A program made the translations under genes and the position numbers. From Syntrophorhabdaceae bacterium (GTDB lineage: Bacteria; Desulfobacterota; Syntrophorhabdia; Syntrophorhabdales; Syntrophorhabdaceae): a stretch of 8,898 nt of DNA. The stretch is from the NCBI GenBank assembly GCA_026416315.1, contig JAOAFK010000168.1, positions 1 through 8,898 on the forward strand, read 5' to 3'. Below the pieces are notes generated by a model, which saw nothing but the letters and a program-made list of their open reading frames with translations, did not search any database and was not told where the DNA came from. Below are positions 5,591 through 8,898 of the stretch, piece after piece; position 1 is the first letter of the stretch; the number at the start of each line of letters is the position of its first letter.

Positions 5591-7111
5591 TTATTGGCCA
5601 TGTATGTTTGGAATATATACAATTACCTTTGTCCCTTTTCCTTTTTCTGACTCAATTCTTAACTCCCCTTTTACTGAGAGTGCCCTTTCCCTCATGGTGA
5701 TTAATCCCCACTTTGCCTTTCCCTCACCCTTTTCATTTATGAAATCAAAATCTTCAAGCCTTTTATTTCCATATTCTGATGTTAATTCAAATCCCTTACC
5801 ATTATCATAGATAGTAAGACAGGCAGCATCATCCTCAATACTCAAATTTATATAGACCTCTGTTGCACCTGAATGTTTTGCCGTATTTGTTAAGGCTTCC
5901 TGGGTTATACGGAATAATGAATTTTCAATAGACGGATTTAACCTTTCATAAGATTCAACTCCATCAACAGCTACATTGATACCTGTCCTTGAAGAAAAGA
6001 TCCTTCCATACCATTTAAGGGCAGCCAGTAATCCATAGTCATCTAACACAGAAGGCCTTAAGTCAGACATGATATTTCTTATCTTTTCTGTTGTTTGCTC
6101 AAGAAGGGTAAGAGAATCCTTAAGCCTTGTTTTTATATCATCGGAAACCATATCGTGAATTTTTGCGTTTATGATATTTAGATTAATACTGATGGCCGTG
6201 AGATTCTGTCCTACTGTATCATGCAACTCCTGCGAAAATCTTTTCCTTTCCGCCTCTTCAATATCCACAAGCCTCTTTGATAATGAACGAAGTTCTTCTT
6301 GCTGTTCTAACAGTTCCTTTTCTGCCTTTTTCCTTAAAGTTATATTTTCAGCAGTTCCCTCATAGCAAACGATTTTTCCGTCTTTATCCTTTACCGCATG
6401 GGCATTTATGGATATCCATATTTGTGACCCGTTTTTATGATATTGACATGACTCAAAACCTTTTACAAAACCATACGTCTCCACGATATTTTTAAACCTA
6501 ATCCTATCTTCTGGATTAACATATAGCTTTTGGATATCTTCCACAGTTGATATCATCTCTTCAGGTGAATCATAACCGTACATATTTGCCAGGGCTGGAT
6601 TCACTAAAATAAAGCGTCCATCGGGTGTTGTCTGAAAGATCCCCTCGATGATACTTTCAAAGATATTTCTGTATCTCTCTTCACTTTTTAATAATTTTTC
6701 TTCTATCTGTTTTCTTTCAGTTTCGTCTGTGTAAACAGTAACGACCTCACCGGTTGAGAGTCTGTAAACATAATAATCTCTCCATCCCGCCAAGCCTTCA
6801 TCCCTGTAAATACCAATACTGTAATGTTCAGGGTTACCGGTTTTATATACCCTTTTTAAAACATCTAAAAGCCCTAAATCTTTAATTTCTAATTGTACAT
6901 CCTCTATCTTTTTCCCTATTAAAAGATCCCTTTTTACATGCTCTATCTTTTCTGCCCCAGCATTCACATCCTTTATAATGAAAGTTTTTCCTCTATCGGT
7001 GGTCTCATATATGATGATCCCGATCTTCATGCTTTCAAAAAGTTCTCTGTATCGCTCCTCATATCTTTTTAATTCATATTCTAAATCCATTTCCTTCAAT
7101 GGCACATCCAT
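5591..7111 (-). CDS. Soluble PAS-PAS sensor histidine kinase (NarX/HisKA_3 type)
   Basis: A 506-residue kinase without transmembrane segments, so the signal is sensed in the cytoplasm. A first, divergent PAS-like domain spans about 14-135. A clearer PAS domain with a PAC end (about 143-262) contains NPALANMYGY and EGTAENITLRKKAE. A coiled-coil stretch leads to the HisKA_3 dimerisation domain with ELHDTVGQ, phospho-acceptor H297. The ATPase domain has the N box QEALTNTAKH (404-413), DNGKG (436-440) and GLITMRER (469-476). About 27 residues separate DNGKG from GLITMRER, longer than I expect for NarX-like kinases. The ligand or cofactor of the PAS domains is unknown. ATG 7111 is used; ATG 7090 is an alternative. 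Its partner is the NarL-type regulator directly downstream. Confidence 0.93.
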   Translation of the reverse strand: MDVPLKEMDLEYELKRYEERYRELFESMKIGIIIYETTDRGKTFIIKDVNAGAEKIEHVKRDLLIGKKIEDVQLEIKDLGLLDVLKRVYKTGNPEHYSIGIYRDEGLAGWRDYYVYRLSTGEVVTVYTDETERKQIEEKLLKSEERYRNIFESIIEGIFQTTPDGRFILVNPALANMYGYDSPEEMISTVEDIQKLYVNPEDRIRFKNIVETYGFVKGFESCQYHKNGSQIWISINAHAVKDKDGKIVCYEGTAENITLRKKAEKELLEQQEELRSLSKRLVDIEEAERKRFSQELHDTVGQNLTAISINLNIINAKIHDMVSDDIKTRLKDSLTLLEQTTEKIRNIMSDLRPSVLDDYGLLAALKWYGRIFSSRTGINVAVDGVESYERLNPSIENSLFRITQEALTNTAKHSGATEVYINLSIEDDAACLTIYDNGKGFELTSEYGNKRLEDFDFINEKGEGKAKWGLITMRERALSVKGELRIESEKGKGTKVIVYIPNIHGQ

Positions 7112-7146
7112 TTTTAATTCTTAAAAATAATAACACAGGATAACTA

Positions 7147-8178
7147 TCAATTACCAAATGGTTCAATTATAATTTTAAGGCAATCTCCTCCTTGGGCCGC
7201 CATATCAAAACCTTTCTGTATTTCTGTTATGTTGAATTTATGGGTAATCAATTCAGCCACATTGATATGTTTTTTGCTGATAAGCTCTAAAGCCGTTTTA
7301 TTATCCACTGGAGCTGCACCATAACATGTCTTTATGCTGATATCATTCCTCCAGAAAGGTGTAAAATCTATCTCCACCAATTCACCAGGATTAGGTACTG
7401 CAAAAAAAAGGATTGTCCCCCCTCTTTCAACCAGCCTTAAAGACTGTCTTGCAGCAGAAAGTACTCCTGCACACACTATAACCTTATCTGCAAGCCTTCC
7501 TTCATTAATTTCCTTTAAAATCTCCTCTATTTTATCATCCGGTTTTAAAGCACAAATTGCACCAAACCTTTCTGCAGCTTTAAGTCTGAAATCATTTATG
7601 TCCGTTGCAACGATCTTTTTCACTGACTTTGCCTTTGCAAGTTTAATCATAAGCAAACCCGCAATTCCGCAACCCAACACCATAACTGTATCTTCTTCCT
7701 GAAGATCAATTGCCCTCAATCCCCTCACAACAGTGCCTAAAGGTTCTATAAAAGAACCCTCTTCATAAGATACATAATCAGGAAGCACAAGGGTGCCAGT
7801 TTGAACACTTCTGCCTGAGACCCTTAAAAACTGAGAGAAGCCACCGGGGTAAAAATTATTTTTAGTGTGAAAGATTTCACAGGCGGTCTCATGCCCTCTT
7901 TTACAGAAATAGCAAACTTCACAGGGGACATGGTGCGTTGCAAAAACCCTATCTCCTTTTTTGAGATGTTTAATATTTTTACCAACCTCCACAATCTCAC
8001 CAGCTATTTCATGACCCAGAACAATAGGCGCCTTTTTTATTCTATACCATTCAAGGACATCGCTTCCGCATATTCCACTTGCAAAAACCTTGATAAGGAT
8101 ATCATCTGGACCTATTTCTGGAATGGGAAGCTCCTCTACTTCTACCTTTTTATTGTTATAATACATCCCTACAAGCAT
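7147..8178 (-). CDS. Zinc-dependent medium-chain alcohol/polyol dehydrogenase
   Basis: A 343-residue MDR-family dehydrogenase related to sorbitol and threonine dehydrogenases, which oxidise a secondary alcohol with NAD(P). Catalytic zinc ligands are C37 in GICGSD, H56-E57 in GHE and probably E145 in IEPLG. The four structural-zinc cysteines C86, C89, C92 and C100 are all present. The Rossmann motif is GCGIAG (169-174), and D193 at the end of the second strand (TDIN) favours NAD over NADP. Nothing is truncated. The ATG directly follows the aldolase stop codon (TAGATG), so the two are translated together and likely act in one pathway. The substrate is not predictable from sequence alone; a sugar alcohol or hydroxy-acid derivative is a reasonable guess. 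Confidence 0.93.
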   Translation of the reverse strand: MLVGMYYNNKKVEVEELPIPEIGPDDILIKVFASGICGSDVLEWYRIKKAPIVLGHEIAGEIVEVGKNIKHLKKGDRVFATHHVPCEVCYFCKRGHETACEIFHTKNNFYPGGFSQFLRVSGRSVQTGTLVLPDYVSYEEGSFIEPLGTVVRGLRAIDLQEEDTVMVLGCGIAGLLMIKLAKAKSVKKIVATDINDFRLKAAERFGAICALKPDDKIEEILKEINEGRLADKVIVCAGVLSAARQSLRLVERGGTILFFAVPNPGELVEIDFTPFWRNDISIKTCYGAAPVDNKTALELISKKHINVAELITHKFNITEIQKGFDMAAQGGDCLKIIIEPFGN

Positions 8179-8898
8179 CTATCTTTTGCCCTTTCTTTTC
8201 TTCCCTTTTGATTTGTTCTTTTCTTCAAGGAAGTATTCATAGGCTGATTTAGGTTTTTCATTCTCATGCACCACCTTCCTTAATGCCTTAATCATGGCAA
8301 CAGGATCTTCTGATTGAAAGATGTTTCTACCCATATCAACACCTAATGCACCATCCTGAATGGCATTGTAGGCCATGGTAAGGGCATCTATTTCAGGGAT
8401 CTTTTTCCCTCCTGCAATTACGATGGGTACGGGGCATGATGCCACAACTGTATCGAATCCTTTTTCCACGTAATATGTTTTGACATATGTAACACCAAGT
8501 TCTGCCAGTATCCTTGAGGCAAGACGCATATACTTCGCATCCCTTGCCATATCCTTTCCTACGGCAGTTACACCAAGCACAGGTATACCGTATCTATTCC
8601 CCATATCAACAAGCCTTGTCATATTATGGACCGATTGGGTTTCAAATTTACCCCCAATAAATACCTGAACTGCCATGGCTGCAACATTCAGTCTTATTGC
8701 ATCATCTATATCAATGGCAATCTGTTCGTTTGAAAGTTCACTTAAAATACTTGGGCCACCGCTTGCTCGAAGCACTATCCCTTTGTCAAAAGTGGGAGGT
8801 ATGATTGCCCTTAAAATACCCCTTGTGAGCATGATGGTATCTGCATATGGTAAGAGGGGAAGGATCGTTACGTCAATCCTCTCAAGTCCTGATGTGGG
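8179..8898 (-). CDS. lsrF: LsrF-like class I aldolase/thiolase (DeoC/LacD superfamily), 5' end outside the window
   Basis: The reading frame is open to the right edge; 239 codons are visible, beginning PTSGLERIDV. They align from memory with E. coli LsrF from about residue 64, so some 60 N-terminal residues lie outside. Conserved blocks are TRGILR, VLRASGG, VGKDMARD, VKTYYVEKGFD, CPVPIVIAGGKK and GVDMGRNIFQS. The lysine of VKTYYVE corresponds to the Schiff-base lysine K203 of LsrF. E. coli LsrF breaks down phospho-AI-2, but close homologues occur in many anaerobes without an lsr operon and may be sugar-phosphate aldolases. Here the partner gene is a dehydrogenase, so the AI-2 role is doubtful. 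The C-terminus has an extra basic tail (NKSKGKKRKGKR). An internal ATG at 8832 is not the true start. Confidence 0.88.
   Translation of the reverse strand, partial: PTSGLERIDVTILPLLPYADTIMLTRGILRAIIPPTFDKGIVLRASGGPSILSELSNEQIAIDIDDAIRLNVAAMAVQVFIGGKFETQSVHNMTRLVDMGNRYGIPVLGVTAVGKDMARDAKYMRLASRILAELGVTYVKTYYVEKGFDTVVASCPVPIVIAGGKKIPEIDALTMAYNAIQDGALGVDMGRNIFQSEDPVAMIKALRKVVHENEKPKSAYEYFLEEKNKSKGKKRKGKR

Noticed and set aside
1..8898. parS sites (TGTTTCACGTGAAACA-like) near parAB
   Set aside because: I found no CACGTG core on reading the window. The true parS sites, if any, are elsewhere in the genome.
1..8898. Transposon, prophage, CRISPR, toxin-antitoxin, defence system, tRNA or rRNA genes
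   Set aside because: No transposase, integrase, phage or nuclease motifs, no regularly spaced repeats and no cloverleaf-like sequence were seen. Nearly all of the sequence is accounted for by recognisable housekeeping, transport and signalling genes.

Overview
The window is AT-rich bacterial DNA with ten genes, all on the minus strand; transcription runs from high to low coordinates. A two-gene TRAP permease, a cytoplasmic two-PAS kinase with a NarL-type regulator, stand-alone receivers and a Soj/Spo0J-type ParAB pair suggest a Gram-negative anaerobe. The receiver at 1964-2431, with its aromatic C-terminal tail, resembles proteins I associate with Desulfobacterota (former Deltaproteobacteria). 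That assignment is an inference from gene style, not a search result.

Layout in the direction of transcription. At the right edge is an LsrF-like class I aldolase whose N-terminus lies outside the window. A zinc-dependent alcohol/polyol dehydrogenase follows with no gap (aldolase TAG, then ATG). After 35 bases come a soluble NarX-type histidine kinase and, 5 bases further on, its likely partner, a NarL/FixJ-type DNA-binding response regulator. A gap of about 200 bases holds a 70-base palindromic element (4733-4802) and possible promoter boxes. Next are a stand-alone receiver related to the NarL-type regulator but without its HTH, then parA and parB, which overlap by 11 bases.

After a 259-base promoter-bearing gap (2432-2690) comes a second transport and signalling block: a receiver-only regulator with a conserved-looking tail, dctQ and dctM (4-base overlap). 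A strong Shine-Dalgarno sequence at the left edge announces a further gene just outside the window, possibly the missing TRAP solute-binding protein DctP.

How the parts may work together. The aldolase and dehydrogenase look like a small carbon-metabolism unit (oxidation of a polyol or hydroxy compound plus aldol or thiolytic cleavage), substrate unknown. The kinase and NarL-type regulator form a complete cytoplasmic two-component system that could control this or distant genes. ParAB are chromosome-segregation proteins. The receiver ahead of dctQM probably ties TRAP uptake to a kinase encoded elsewhere.

I see no mobile element with a transposase, no CRISPR array, no RNA gene and no defence system. 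Most of the window is ordinary. The items most worth a second look are the receiver-led TRAP operon with its overlapping sigma-54-like and sigma-70-like promoters, the palindromic element at 4733-4802, and the unusual parAB neighbourhood.
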